Assembly (NCBI GenBank): GCA_005791165.1
Contig: SXXW01000022.1
Coordinates: forward strand, 1-35,243
Direction of reading: 5' to 3'
Source: Cytophagaceae bacterium
GTDB taxonomy: Bacteria > Bacteroidota > Bacteroidia > Cytophagales > Spirosomataceae
Length of the DNA stretch: 35,243 nt
Shown: piece by piece, positions 35,201-35,243 of the stretch
Layout: every line of letters begins with the position of its first letter
How positions within the stretch are numbered: position 1 is the stretch's first letter
The notes under the pieces: model-generated
Databases searched by the model: none
What the model saw: only the letters and a program-made list of their open reading frames with translations
What the model was told of the DNA's origin: nothing
Made by a program: the position numbers and the translations under genes

Positions 35201-35243
35201 TGGAGAAGATCGGGCTCGAACCGACGACCTCTTGCATGCCATG
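35201..35243 (-). tRNA. tRNA-Ala(GGC), 3' part only
   Basis: On the minus strand the end of a tRNA is readable: anticodon loop CATGGCATG with anticodon GGC, anticodon-stem 3' strand GCAAG, variable loop AGGTC, T arm GTCGG-TTCGAGC-CCGAT, acceptor strand CTTCTCC and discriminator A at 35201. Position 70 is T, as expected for the G3-U70 pair that identifies tRNA-Ala. CCA is not encoded. The D arm and 5' end lie beyond the window, so the call rests on about 43 bases. Confidence 0.9.

Overview
The window is ordinary-looking chromosomal DNA of a Bacteroidota bacterium, most likely a member of the Cytophagales (inference). The evidence is the low G+C content, a SusC/SusD outer-membrane pair, a long acidic tail on ribosomal protein S16, dedicated Bacteroidota families, Gram-negative lipid A and heptose genes, start codons without a recognisable Shine-Dalgarno, and repeated copies of the Bacteroidota -7 promoter element TAnnTTTG. 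I see no prophage, insertion sequence, integron or CRISPR array.

Layout. 1-4119 (+): 3' end of a clpC-like gene, fabG, a membrane protein with a degenerate von Willebrand-A-like region, and a DUF4403-like lipoprotein, tightly packed. 4136-4499 (+): RNase P RNA (rnpB) with its own promoter. 4590-8472 (+): rpsP (with four 42-bp repeats), an intergenic terminator, rimM, trmD, an EamA transporter and a secreted esterase. 8460-9863 (-): an APC amino acid permease. 9864-16807: a regulatory region with LacI-type palindromes, an ECF sigma factor, a further LacI-type half site, a SusC/SusD pair and a secreted PmoA/DUF6807 protein, which together form a small carbohydrate-uptake locus lacking any glycoside hydrolase. 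16880-20481 (+): a beta-CASP metallo-beta-lactamase protein, accA, a HAD phosphatase and a PlsC-type acyltransferase. 20469-21989 (-): lpxB and a QueD/PTPS-family gene. 22109-23074 (+): hldD. 23055-28814 (-): an operon read pyrG, yidC, hemL, family 2 glycosyltransferase. 28925-32759 (+): an AddA/RecB-like helicase-nuclease and an NlpC/P60 lipoprotein. 32817-35169 (+): a two-gene carboxyspermidine (carboxynorspermidine) route to polyamine. 35201-35243 (-): the 3' part of tRNA-Ala(GGC), facing nspC across a bidirectional terminator.

How it works together. Most of the window is housekeeping: translation and tRNA modification, lipid A and LPS core assembly, membrane protein insertion, haem, CTP and fatty acid synthesis, and DNA repair. 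The accessory part is the sigma/SusCD/PmoA locus. Palindromes of the LacI-family type occur on both sides of the sigma gene and not elsewhere that I noticed, which suggests control by a sugar-responsive repressor encoded outside the window, on top of or in place of the usual FecR anti-sigma, which is absent here. No clearly undescribed system stands out. The best candidates for follow-up are this sigma/SusCD locus, the pairing of a degenerate vWA-like protein with a DUF4403-like lipoprotein behind fabG, and the repeated arrangement of promoter, hairpin and start codon.
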